DNA of 51,814 nucleotides, from positions 1-51,814 of IMG/VR virus record IMGVR_UViG_3300043786_001177; one strand, 5' to 3'. How positions within the stretch are numbered: position 1 is the stretch's first letter; each line of letters opens with the position of its first letter. Positions 35,808-42,745 of this stretch are shown here, piece after piece. This DNA comes from a virus. Under the pieces are notes generated by a model. That model was not told the DNA's origin and searched no databases. It worked only from the letters and a program-made list of their open reading frames with translations. A program made the translations under genes and the position numbers.

Positions 35808-35847
35808 AAAAAAAGGTGCATGCGAATACTCATTATTCGCATACACC
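35808..35847 (-). terminator. Strong terminator between chaperone and tape measure genes
   Basis: A 14-bp stem, GGTGTATGCGAATA with TATTCGCATGCACC on the minus strand (one mismatch), has a 5-base loop and is followed by TTTTTTTG. The gap of 135 bases holds no gene. Termination here would let chaperones exceed the tape measure. Confidence 0.9.
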
Positions 35848-35893
35848 CCGTTTCGCATCGTACGAGTTCCTGTTGTCGAATCCTCGCCAACAG

Positions 35894-36310
35894 TCATCGC
35901 CTCCGTTCGATCGTTTCTCTCAGCCGTTGCCGCTCTTCCCTGTGACGTTCCAAGTACCGTTCTTCCCTGCGAGCACTGATGGAACGTTGCAACCCTTCGA
36001 GAATTCTCCGATATCGTTTCGCCCACTTATCATCAGGATGCTCATCCATCGCACAGCACAATCGCCAGTGCCAATAGACTTCTGCCATGTCCTTAGTGAA
36101 CTCTCTCAGCCCTGGCTTTCCCTTCGGGCAAACACTGTCATCATCATGGCATGGTGGTCTTGTGACTGGTATCGGATGACCACCGTTGAGTATCGGCTGG
36201 CCCTCTGTTTCACTGCCTTCCTCAAGATCATACGCACACGTTTTACAGTGCTCACAATTGATCGCTGCGATTTTCGGCCGTTCCATCCAGACAGTCGCAG
36301 CTTCAATCAG
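35894..36310 (-). CDS. Tail assembly chaperone T part, made by -1 frameshift (G-T fusion)
   Basis: Directly after the stop-overlapping slippery site the -1 frame reads LIEAATVW and then MERPKIAAINCEHCKTC, in frame without a stop. The T part therefore has 138 residues, giving a fusion of about 290 residues with G. It holds CEHCKTC and PPCHDDDSVC, a likely zinc site, followed by a helical C-terminus with Arg/Glu repeats (RYRRILEGLQRSISARREER). The ATG at 36286 is probably not a true start, because no ribosome-binding site precedes it. The lambda G-T product works the same way: G coats the tape measure and T recruits tail tube subunits. Confidence 0.85.
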   Translation of the reverse strand: MIEAATVWMERPKIAAINCEHCKTCAYDLEEGSETEGQPILNGGHPIPVTRPPCHDDDSVCPKGKPGLREFTKDMAEVYWHWRLCCAMDEHPDDKWAKRYRRILEGLQRSISARREERYLERHREERQRLRETIERRR

Positions 36311-36316
36311 TTTTTT
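36264..36316 (-). promoter_or_regulatory. Programmed -1 ribosomal frameshift signal
   Basis: The heptamer A AAA AAC spans 36316-36310 in the reading phase required for a -1 slip (GTA AAA AAC TGA). A seven-base stem, GCTGCGA (36301-36295) with TCGCAGC (36270-36264), starts eight bases after the heptamer, the distance typical of stimulatory structures. Confidence 0.9.
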
Positions 36317-36765
36317 ACGTTTGCCTCATCAAGTTTCGCAAACAGATCGGCAACCGTTTTGTTCTCTGCCCGATCCTTGACCGCTTTGACCTGTTCATCA
36401 ATCTTCAATTGTGGGTCGACGTCGCCGTATGCCTGCCATGTTGAGATTGCCATGATCCTGTTTCTGACGTGCACCATCACGTCACTCTTGATCACATCCG
36501 GATCGATCTTGACGATCTGCCCGCGCTTGTCTGGCTCAGGATGATTGTCAGGATATTTCAAGTCCCATTTCACAAGCAAAGTGGCCAGCGTCGCAAGGAT
36601 GTACGCTTCCTGCTCATCCGGCGTCGTAAACCGTTCCAGATCTCGCCCGTACTGCACTCTGGCTTCTGGCCATAGCCCTCGATACTCCCAGCGAATCGGA
36701 CCGTCAACACCCGGAATCTGTGCGATATACCCTTTGAAAATCTGCCCCTTGTAACATGTGCCCAT
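36307..36765 (-). CDS. Tail assembly chaperone G-like protein, 152 aa
   Basis: I start at ATG 36765 (MGTCYKGQIFKGYIAQIP), preceded by AGGGAG. The zero frame ends in EANVKN and TGA immediately after a slippery A AAA AAC site. The protein is small and acidic at the end, and the gene lies between the tail tube region and the tape measure, the position of lambda G. Its stop at 36307 is followed, one frame back, by the T part. The promoter and leader upstream nearly copy that of the capsid gene, which suits a product needed in large amounts. Confidence 0.85.
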   Translation of the reverse strand: MGTCYKGQIFKGYIAQIPGVDGPIRWEYRGLWPEARVQYGRDLERFTTPDEQEAYILATLATLLVKWDLKYPDNHPEPDKRGQIVKIDPDVIKSDVMVHVRNRIMAISTWQAYGDVDPQLKIDEQVKAVKDRAENKTVADLFAKLDEANVKN

Positions 36766-36778
36766 GCTACCAACTCCC

Positions 36779-36841
36779 TGTTTTGTCACCACCCCCGCAA
36801 TGACTGTCTGAAAAATGTGTGATTCAATCAAGCATACGAAC
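36779..36841 (-). promoter_or_regulatory. Conserved promoter/leader element (copy B)
   Basis: On the minus strand GTTCGTATGC, then a spacer, then GTCATTGCGGGGGTGGTGAC (a hairpin with G-rich loop) and AAAACA, followed by the chaperone ribosome-binding site. It aligns with 44135-44196 with a single one-base gap. Confidence 0.65.
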
Positions 36842-36879
36842 GTTGACAAACAGAAGACACGAGACGTTCCCTGCCTGCA

Positions 36880-37275
36880 TCAACGTGGAATTCTCTCCAC
36901 GATTTCCTTTCTGATTTCCACCATGAAATCAATCACGACCGTGCCGACCACCTGCATCAGCATTTCATTGTCACCAGGCGCTATCTGCGATTCGCCTTTT
37001 GCGATCTTCTGCAGTCGATCGAAGTATCGGTCATGAATCATCTTCCACTGCTGATCAAGCCACGCGCCGCTGCGAGCGAGTGAATCCGTCGCATCACTCT
37101 GCGGATCAACTGCGTGCTGTGCTGTGAACTCGGCCAGCGATTCAAGCATGGCCGCTGCATAGTCGGCATCCTCTTTCGAGACGCTGACGGCGGACGGACA
37201 TTTATTGACGAATCCGATGACCATTTCCAGCGCTTGCCGGATCAATGGCGTCACTGCGACCTTTGGCTTATCCAC
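36880..37275 (-). CDS. Hypothetical protein, 131 aa (between tail tube and chaperone)
   Basis: A GTG start at 37275 after a GGGGGGG run gives MDKPKVAVTPLIRQALEMVI. The protein is almost entirely helical and acidic (KEDADYAAAMLESLAEFTA, GDNEMLMQVVGTVVIDFM). There is no membrane segment. In many siphophages a gene at this place encodes a tail assembly factor; the sequence does not show its family. The next gene down has its own promoter. Confidence 0.6.
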   Translation of the reverse strand: MDKPKVAVTPLIRQALEMVIGFVNKCPSAVSVSKEDADYAAAMLESLAEFTAQHAVDPQSDATDSLARSGAWLDQQWKMIHDRYFDRLQKIAKGESQIAPGDNEMLMQVVGTVVIDFMVEIRKEIVERIPR

Positions 37276-37305
37276 AACGTTGCCCCCCCAGGCATTCTCT
37301 CTTGA

Positions 37306-38259
37306 TTAACTCGGCACGTCATCATTCGTGAAGATGACTTCTGCACCACCACTGGCGCCACCATCTTTCGTGCGTGCCACACCGTTCAAATCCAGCATGA
37401 TCGTCCCACGAGAAACGGCCGGATCATTGATCGGAATCTGCACAGCCTGGCATCGAATGATCAGCGACATTCCCGCTGTCGGATGCGTCAGCGTGATCAC
37501 AACGTCCAGAGCACTCGGCGGCGTTGCTCCCTGCATGAGTGCAGCAACAGTCGCCTGTGTGTGCGGTCCAACCAGTTTAAGCGTCGTTGTGGCCTGATCG
37601 CCACGCAAAAATCCACACGGATTGACCGAGTCGAAATACTCTGGTGAAAGCTTATTGTCGATATCCAACTGAAACTGACGAAACCGATGCGTCGTTCCGT
37701 TGACCGTGACCACCGCATCCTGATGCATGTACGGCGCTTTGTTCGATGGCAACAATCCCACCGGCCATGCCGAATCGGCCTGCAATGAAGACTCGCGATC
37801 GCGGCCCATGCACCCAACAACCATTCGGAGCGGCTGACCTGCAGTGCTTCCAAGGCTGAATCGATTTACAACCAGATCGACGTAGGTGTAAAGCGATGAG
37901 TCTCTGTGCAGGAGAATATGGAAGTATGGCGGCACGACCGGCGACGGATAAGTCACGTTGCCAGATATGGCCCTGCCTGTTGCATGCGGCAGAAATCTTG
38001 TCAGCAGATCCGGCGTTGCCAGCAGATTGATATCGCCGTCAACGATCTTCAATCCAGGCCGCGTCTGCTCAGACGCCTGCGCTGTTGTGCCGTTCATACC
38101 GCTGTTGTTGACGTGCGGCTGCTTCAGCGAAAGCGAGCAACCACCATCCGCAAGCGGATAGGCCGGTGATCCTGAACTGAAGTTTGAGAATTGACCTGTC
38201 ACGCCTGCGTCATACGCGATGCGTGAGAAGACTGCACTACTTCCACATGCTGTTGCCAT
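37306..38259 (-). CDS. Major tail tube protein, 317 aa
   Basis: I start at ATG 38259 (MATACGSSAVFSRIAYDAG) with GGAG seven bases upstream; the earlier in-frame start lacks this. The protein is beta-rich and repeats short strands around turns (YTYVDLVVNRFSLGSTAGQP, HRFRQFQLDIDNKLSPEYF), as expected for the tube fold shared with Hcp. Gene order supports this: it precedes the tail chaperones and tape measure. A second gene of similar size encoding a sheath is absent, which indicates a non-contractile tail. Confidence 0.75.
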   Translation of the reverse strand: MATACGSSAVFSRIAYDAGVTGQFSNFSSGSPAYPLADGGCSLSLKQPHVNNSGMNGTTAQASEQTRPGLKIVDGDINLLATPDLLTRFLPHATGRAISGNVTYPSPVVPPYFHILLHRDSSLYTYVDLVVNRFSLGSTAGQPLRMVVGCMGRDRESSLQADSAWPVGLLPSNKAPYMHQDAVVTVNGTTHRFRQFQLDIDNKLSPEYFDSVNPCGFLRGDQATTTLKLVGPHTQATVAALMQGATPPSALDVVITLTHPTAGMSLIIRCQAVQIPINDPAVSRGTIMLDLNGVARTKDGGASGGAEVIFTNDDVPS

Positions 38260-38351
38260 TTGATGACTCCGCAACCCCCAGAGCATCTTACATCGGCTCT
38301 GACCCGACCGACCGTGGCTTCTTACTCATTCAACTGCGACGACGAAGTCTT

Positions 38352-38624
38352 TTACGACTCCGTGTTTCCGACCGGACCGTCAGTCGTCAACTGATCCAGA
38401 ACGCTGGTTTTCTTCTGTGCCTTTTCGTGGGCTTCGATAAGCTGCGAAATCGCCGCTTCAAACGCTTCCTTGCTGGAAAACGTCTGCGACTGCAGTGTGT
38501 CTGAGTTCATCAGAACATATCGTCGCTCAACCAGCTTATTCTTGGCGTCAAGCTTTTCCTGCGAAATGCACAGATGCGAACCCTGTGTTACCAGGAACGG
38601 ATTTGCGGTAATCGTACGAAACAT
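38352..38624 (-). CDS. Hypothetical protein, 90 aa
   Basis: ATG 38624 (MFRTITANPFLVTQGSH) is seven bases from GGAGAG; the GTG at 38630 is too close to it. The first half looks like two strands and the second half is one long helix (EAFEAAISQLIEAHEKAQKK). There is no signal or membrane segment. It lies between a small membrane protein and the tail tube, possibly in its own unit, since a CGTATGC-type promoter precedes it. Function unknown. Confidence 0.6.
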   Translation of the reverse strand: MFRTITANPFLVTQGSHLCISQEKLDAKNKLVERRYVLMNSDTLQSQTFSSKEAFEAAISQLIEAHEKAQKKTSVLDQLTTDGPVGNTES

Positions 38625-38665
38625 ATTCACTCTCCGAACACTGCTGTCACTGCGGATGCCTGACG

Positions 38666-38694
38666 GTCATAGGCATACGATACAGGTGACGCAA
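38666..38694 (-). promoter_or_regulatory. CGTATGC-type promoter before the 38352-38624 gene
   Basis: On the minus strand TTGCGT, 17 bases, then TATGAC; the spacer contains CGTATGC (38679-38673). It lies about 42 bases upstream of ATG 38624. The remaining gap (to 38775) shows no gene. Confidence 0.55.
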
Positions 38695-38775
38695 CGATCT
38701 TGCAACATTAGTCACGACTGAACTCTGGAAACAGACGATCTCATCCGGAAACTCAGAACGAACCGAATGCCGCAT

Positions 38776-38961
38776 TCATTCTTTTTTCTTGCCGAACGTG
38801 TTCTTCAAATACCCCGTACCGCCCTCAAGCCCCGCCGCACCGAGGAAAAACAAAACCAGAGTCCTGATCTCTGTCGCATCAAATACCGTCGCGTTGATCC
38901 ACAGAATAACGCATAGCGTGACCATGAGAATCACCAAACGCATGATTGATTCACTAATCAT
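38776..38961 (-). CDS. Small membrane protein with two segments, 61 aa
   Basis: I use ATG 38961 (MISESIMRLVILMVTLCVIL), seven bases from AGGGG; a TTG two codons earlier is possible. Two hydrophobic helices are visible (about residues 6-22 and 35-49: TLVLFFLGAAGLEGG), followed by a Lys-rich tail (KNTFGKKKE). The two-span structure fits a holin or another small pore protein, but the position in the head-tail region is unusual for one. Unknown function. Confidence 0.55.
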   Translation of the reverse strand: MISESIMRLVILMVTLCVILWINATVFDATEIRTLVLFFLGAAGLEGGTGYLKNTFGKKKE

Positions 38962-38979
38962 TTTCAAACCCCTTGATAC

Positions 38980-39204
38980 CTAAAACTGAGTTCCCTTCGG
39001 ACAGTGCAGCATGCACCCCGTCCACCATCCACAAACTTCGGCTTCAATCCGGTTACAAAATTGGCCACGATACGAAACGCATTCAGAACATCGCTGCTGT
39101 GCAGGATTTTTCGACCCGTGGCAGGTTATGCACGGCTCTTTCGTTTGCCGCAATTCTCCACACGATTCGCAGCGTATGATTCTGGTTTCTTTCAGGTCAC
39201 GCAT
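38980..39204 (-). CDS. Cys-rich small protein with zinc-ribbon-like spacing, 74 aa
   Basis: The start ATG 39204 overlaps the previous stop as TGATG. The sequence has CESCGELR, CITCHGS, CSECVSYRGQFC and later CGWWTGCMLHC, so at least three Cys pairs in CxxC arrangement. That pattern suggests two zinc-binding knuckles. It has no DNA-binding or membrane features. It sits among head-tail completion genes and could be a small structural stabiliser or a regulator. Confidence 0.65.
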   Translation of the reverse strand: MRDLKETRIIRCESCGELRQTKEPCITCHGSKNPAQQRCSECVSYRGQFCNRIEAEVCGWWTGCMLHCPKGTQF

Positions 39205-39452
39205 CACGGCAAGTCCACGACTTCCAATGTCTGAACGATCACTGCGTTTGGACCGTTTCTGAGTTCTGTCGAAAGCCCGTTGTGCTTAAACTTCATTTCC
39301 AGCGTTCGTGCGGCCTCAATCTGCTCCGGTGTTCTCAATGGCACGTCCACGACTTCCCTGGCATCAAACGCAACTCCAGCAACCTTGCCAAGCTGCCTGA
39401 TCGTGTATTCGCTGGCAGACGGAACCACGATTCGCATCACTTTCATTCCCAC
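39204..39452 (-). CDS. Hypothetical protein, about 82 aa
   Basis: The start is uncertain: GTG 39452 has GGAGA seven bases upstream, ATG 39446 and TTG 39479 are alternatives. The stop overlaps the next start as TGATG. It is a small alpha/beta protein (VMRIVVPSASEYTIRQLGKV, EQIEAARTLEMKFKHNGLS, NAVIVQTLEVVDLP). No family is recognised. It lies immediately after the morphogenesis gene and may belong to the tail completion set. Confidence 0.5.
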   Translation of the reverse strand: MGMKVMRIVVPSASEYTIRQLGKVAGVAFDAREVVDVPLRTPEQIEAARTLEMKFKHNGLSTELRNGPNAVIVQTLEVVDLP

Positions 39453-39471
39453 GATTTTTCTCCACTTATCG

Positions 39472-39939
39472 TCAGGCAAACATCATTCTGACCGCAGCGT
39501 CTGCGATTATGTCCAGAACTTTGTCAACGGCTTCGTCAGTGGCCCCGACCATCATGCGCTGCGGCACCTTTCGTCCGCCGTCCTGATGAAGCCAGGCCCA
39601 CGCTCTCTGTGTTCCGAATTCCAAAGTCGCCTGCCCGAATTCCCGGATCGACGATTCATTCACTTTGGTCAGGCTATCCATGAGTTCCCAGGTTTCTCTG
39701 AGAATGATGGCGTGCCCTTTCTTCTGGACTGTGTACGGCCGCAATGGCGCCCAGGGCTGACCATCCGGCCCGGCGCTTGACGCGAAGAATCCGCGTTCCA
39801 TGTCCTGCAGAACATCAACGACCTGTTGCCACGATTGCGGCGCGACACTCGGCGTTCTGATGGCATTCAACATACCATCGAGCATCGCGCGAAATTCGTC
39901 GATCGATCGCAGCGTCATGGTGTCTTCGATGATGATCAT
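39472..39939 (-). CDS. Virion morphogenesis / tail completion protein (Mu gpG-like), 155 aa
   Basis: I start at ATG 39939 (MIIIEDTMTLRSIDEF), ten bases after the preceding stop. The middle has the marker of this family: SSAGPDGQPWAPLRPYTVQK (basic turn after GxPW), then LRETWELMDSLTKV and the strand segment EFGTQRAWAWLHQDGG with the H-Q-x-G turn. The final helix holds DEAVDKVLDIIADAAVRM. In Mu and related phages this protein completes tail or head-tail joining. The location between connector genes and the tail tube gene fits. Confidence 0.7.
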   Translation of the reverse strand: MIIIEDTMTLRSIDEFRAMLDGMLNAIRTPSVAPQSWQQVVDVLQDMERGFFASSAGPDGQPWAPLRPYTVQKKGHAIILRETWELMDSLTKVNESSIREFGQATLEFGTQRAWAWLHQDGGRKVPQRMMVGATDEAVDKVLDIIADAAVRMMFA

Positions 39940-39949
39940 TCTGCACCGA

Positions 39950-40444
39950 TCAATAGATTCCCGTTGGCTCTTCCGTCTCGAACAACACATCGAACGACGA
40001 CACGAACTTCGCGCTGTTCTGCCAGGCTGACTGCTGAATCGGAGAACTCGGCCTGACGGTCGCGTGCATGATGCATGCGTTTGGAATCGCTGTCAGCAAT
40101 CCATTCCCGCGATACGTGTGCATCGCGCTCATCAGGCTATCTCTGTGCGCTGTATAGACGGCCGGATTCTTTTCGACGATGGCTTTGTCACCGATCATCA
40201 GCACAGTAAAGACTCGTGTCTTTCTCGCTGAAACGTTTGTGCTTTGGCCAACCACGAACTGCTCAGCCTGCACGTGCGATATGCTGACGAATGGATACAG
40301 CCGCGCCCCATACAACAGGCGTCCGGATTTGACGTCGTAGTCTGGCGCGATCTGAAACACGATGCCCCTTGTGACTGTCAAGCCGACCTGGAACAATCTG
40401 GCACCGATGATTTCGGCTAATTCTTCAACAACCCCCAGCGCCAT
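39950..40444 (-). CDS. Head-tail joining / tail terminator candidate, 164 aa
   Basis: The start ATG 40444 overlaps the previous stop as TAATG. The N-terminus MALGVVEELAEIIGARLFQ is a helix typical of tail terminators. It is followed by beta strands (TRGIVFQIAPDYDVKSGR, HVQAEQFVVGQSTNVSAR) and a long AVYTAHRDSLMSAMHTYRG helix. Position and size are consistent with a tail completion or terminator protein (gpU/gp17-like). No catalytic residues are seen. The assignment is by order. Confidence 0.55.
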   Translation of the reverse strand: MALGVVEELAEIIGARLFQVGLTVTRGIVFQIAPDYDVKSGRLLYGARLYPFVSISHVQAEQFVVGQSTNVSARKTRVFTVLMIGDKAIVEKNPAVYTAHRDSLMSAMHTYRGNGLLTAIPNACIMHATVRPSSPIQQSAWQNSAKFVSSFDVLFETEEPTGIY

Positions 40445-40800
40445 TATGGAATCTCCGAATCATGTTCATTCATGCGAGTGCAGACACACTGATGCATCGA
40501 GTTGGTGATTCTCGGCACTGCGTTGATTTCCCACAGTGAATTGTCTGTCAGACTTCGAATCCGGTATCCCGTGACTGGCGAGAACTCACCGCACTGAAAC
40601 ACCGGAAGCTTCCACGTTCTTGATTGATCCTGCAGTATCGCCAGCGCTGTGGAGTCCTGACGCGACACATTACCCCACGGCGCATCTGCGATGACGGCCA
40701 GTTCTTCCCCTGCGCGATTGAGAAGCTTGATTTTGTCACGTCGCGGATGCATGCGAAATGCCCGCGTCGCGTTCAACCTGCCTCGACCGTGATGCGCCAC
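40444..40800 (-). CDS. Head closure / stopper protein candidate, 118 aa
   Basis: A GTG start at 40800 is preceded by AGGTGA. The sequence is beta-rich with basic N-terminus (MAHHGRGRLNATRAFRMHPR) and KIKLLNRAGEELAVIADAP, QSRTWKLPVFQCGEFSP, SLWEINAVPRITNSM. The length and place right after the connector suggest a stopper or head-closure protein. The stop and the next start overlap as TAATG. Confidence 0.5.
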   Translation of the reverse strand: MAHHGRGRLNATRAFRMHPRRDKIKLLNRAGEELAVIADAPWGNVSRQDSTALAILQDQSRTWKLPVFQCGEFSPVTGYRIRSLTDNSLWEINAVPRITNSMHQCVCTRMNEHDSEIP

Positions 40801-40807
40801 GAATCAC

Positions 40808-41626
40808 CTACCTTGCGACCCATGAGTTGATGACGGACGTCGGTGACAATACGTGTGACAATCTTTCTTCGCCGCTCATCGCCTGCCGTCGCACATCCTC
40901 GAAAGAGAATGACGATTCATCCTTCCCTCGACCTGCCCGCTCGAACAGATCACAGACAAGACTCAGCGCGGCCATTGCCATATCGCTCGGCGGAATGTCT
41001 GCGCCCGCATAGACCGAAAGTCGAACCGTCTCTGTCGTTCCGACTTTTCTCAGGCTCCACTGTCCACGCGGAGTGTTGATCGGCACGCGGAACGTTCCAA
41101 TTTTCCTAATGACTTCGACCGCCTTTTCGCCCTTGACGTTCCTGGCGAACCAGTCTGTGCCGCTGATTGCGATCCAGTCGTTATCTTTGTCGTTATCAAG
41201 GATCTCGATGATTTCAAAGCATGGCGTGACGGATTCCGGCAACCAGATTCGCGTTGAATTTCGCGGAACGATATCAACCGTCGTGCGCGGATGCAGCGTG
41301 AATTCCGTTTCCTCGATTGATCCGTTGACACTGAGTTCAATCAGATTCTGATTGATCACGGTAATCGTGTGCACTGCGTCAATTGAATTGTTTCCGGACC
41401 CGACAATCTTCACGACTTGCCCAGTCCGGAAACCATGTTCAATCACTCGAAGCCGTGCTTTCGAGTTGACGGAATCGACTCGGTCGCAGACCCAGGCAAT
41501 TCCTCGATCTGTCTGCTGTCGAATGCGCCTGATAATCTGTGCGATATTCCGCGTCAGTTCGGCATCGTCGCCGCTGTCCGGCAAATCAATTCCGAGTTCA
41601 TGTTTCGCCTGATTCAAGGTGATCAT
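40808..41626 (-). CDS. Head-tail connector (gp6/gp15-like adaptor) with inserted beta domain, 272 aa
   Basis: The N-terminus MITLNQAKHELGIDLPDSGD, followed by AELTRNIAQIIRRIRQQTDRG, is the hallmark of phage head-tail adaptors. The C-terminal helix pair (DMAMAALSLVCDLFERAGRG) completes the usual fold. Between them is an inserted beta domain of about 130 residues (VCDRVDSVNSKARLRVIEHG to VRLSVYAGADI), which makes the protein twice the usual length. The start is ATG 41626 after GGAAG. It lies between a capsid-associated gene cluster and tail completion genes. Confidence 0.75.
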   Translation of the reverse strand: MITLNQAKHELGIDLPDSGDDAELTRNIAQIIRRIRQQTDRGIAWVCDRVDSVNSKARLRVIEHGFRTGQVVKIVGSGNNSIDAVHTITVINQNLIELSVNGSIEETEFTLHPRTTVDIVPRNSTRIWLPESVTPCFEIIEILDNDKDNDWIAISGTDWFARNVKGEKAVEVIRKIGTFRVPINTPRGQWSLRKVGTTETVRLSVYAGADIPPSDMAMAALSLVCDLFERAGRGKDESSFSFEDVRRQAMSGEERLSHVLSPTSVINSWVAR

Positions 41627-41685
41627 GTTTTCTTCCAGGGAATAGTCGCCCGCTCAGATTCATTTTGCCGCCTCACCAGCGCCTG

Positions 41686-41991
41686 TCAGGTTTTTGGTGC
41701 CTCAGCCGCCTCTGGCGGCGCAACTGCCTTATCGCGTTTCGCGATGGCGCTCATGACGTCCGCAAGCTTCTGATACGCTTCCCAGTTGTCCAGTGTGGTT
41801 TCCAGAATCGACGGCTCTTCGTCGACGGCTACGACAATCTGATCCATCATCGTGACGATCTTCAACCCTGTCAGACAACACTGACGCAGCGCCTTATCGC
41901 TCGGCACGGTGCCATTGTCCGCGATACTGGCGGCGATTGTCCCCGCCACGCTCAAAGCCCGATCGATCTTTTGTTGAGACAACTTTGCCAT
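41686..41991 (-). CDS. Hypothetical helical protein, 101 aa
   Basis: ATG 41991 (MAKLSQQKIDRALSVAG) follows AGGAG; the longer frame upstream covers a terminator. The protein is helical (LRQCCLTGLKIVTMMDQIV, LDNWEAYQKLADVMSAIA) with an Ala/Pro/Glu C-terminus (APPEAAEAPKT). It sits between the capsid-associated protein and the connector, just after a terminator hairpin. It could be a small scaffold or connector accessory. Family unknown. Confidence 0.6.
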   Translation of the reverse strand: MAKLSQQKIDRALSVAGTIAASIADNGTVPSDKALRQCCLTGLKIVTMMDQIVVAVDEEPSILETTLDNWEAYQKLADVMSAIAKRDKAVAPPEAAEAPKT

Positions 41992-42016
41992 TGTTCTGAA
42001 CTCCTGTTTTATGGTC

Positions 42017-42049
42017 AAAAAAAAACCGCACGCCTGAAAAGACGTGCGG
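42017..42049 (-). terminator. Intrinsic terminator after the capsid-associated gene
   Basis: On the minus strand the stem CCGCACG/CGTGCGG with an 10-base loop is followed by nine T. It lies 42 bases below the 42091 stop. Confidence 0.9.
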
Positions 42050-42090
42050 CGTATCACAACTTGCAAAAGCGACGACGTCTTCGCTTATGT

Positions 42091-42630
42091 TTACGCGAAA
42101 ATTGATGTGTTGTGAGGCGCTGCACCGTAAAGGGTGTCGCGTCTGAGGAACGCCACCAATCCGTTGCGTGCCGTGGCCGATCCTGCGGTGAATCGTACGG
42201 CGACATATGGTTTGCCTGTTGGCAACTGACGCGCTCGAATTGGAATCACGAACAACTGCTGCTTATCGCCGTCTGCTGCCAGCGTTGAAAACGATGCCAA
42301 TGCCGTTCTCACACCGGCTGTCAATTGTTCGATTCGCGTTGGCAGTCCGGTTCCCTGTTTAATCGTCGTTGCGCCGATCGTCTTGAACAGATCGCTGAAC
42401 TTCACTGCGACCGCACCGGTTCCGGATGCATCGGATGCGGCCATGATTTCAATCGTGCCGACCGACGTTGCACCTGCGACTGACGCTGCCAGCCACAGAA
42501 TGCATTCCAGAATTTCTGCACCAACCATGTTGATATACGAACTTGTGACTGCTGTTGACGCTGTCATTGATACAGCCGCATCCGGGATGACAAGCTGCCC
42601 CATTTCCTGAATACACGCGGTTCCGTTCAT
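42091..42630 (-). CDS. Capsid-associated / decoration protein candidate, 179 aa
   Basis: The start is ATG 42630 (MNGTACIQEMGQLVIPDAAV) with GAGGTG upstream. The sequence is beta-rich with Ala and Gly runs (EIMAASDASGTGAVAVKFSD, FVIPIRARQLPTGKPYVAVR) and ends in DTLYGAAPHNTSIFA, a pattern common in proteins encoded directly after HK97-type capsid genes. It has no signal or membrane segment. It is separated from the capsid gene by a terminator and follows its own translation signal, so it may be made in a different amount. Confidence 0.55.
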   Translation of the reverse strand: MNGTACIQEMGQLVIPDAAVSMTASTAVTSSYINMVGAEILECILWLAASVAGATSVGTIEIMAASDASGTGAVAVKFSDLFKTIGATTIKQGTGLPTRIEQLTAGVRTALASFSTLAADGDKQQLFVIPIRARQLPTGKPYVAVRFTAGSATARNGLVAFLRRDTLYGAAPHNTSIFA

Positions 42631-42667
42631 TAGTACACCTCAATCAATAATGATTTTGTTTTAGATC

Positions 42668-42717
42668 AAAAAACGGCGTCATGCTGTTCGCCACGACAGC
42701 AACCAACACAACGCCGT
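42668..42717 (-). terminator. Two-tier terminator after the major capsid gene
   Basis: The outer stem ACGGCGT/ACGCCGT encloses an inner stem TGCTGT/ACAGCA, and is followed on the minus strand by TTTTTTGATC. It would limit transcription from the capsid gene into the next gene. Confidence 0.75.
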
Positions 42718-42745
42718 GGGGGTTCTCATGCCTTGCGGCTACTTA

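Noticed and set aside
36286-36286. ATG at 36286 as an independent start of the T protein
   Set aside because: There is no ribosome-binding site upstream, and the frame is open back to the slippery heptamer, so frameshift fusion explains it better.
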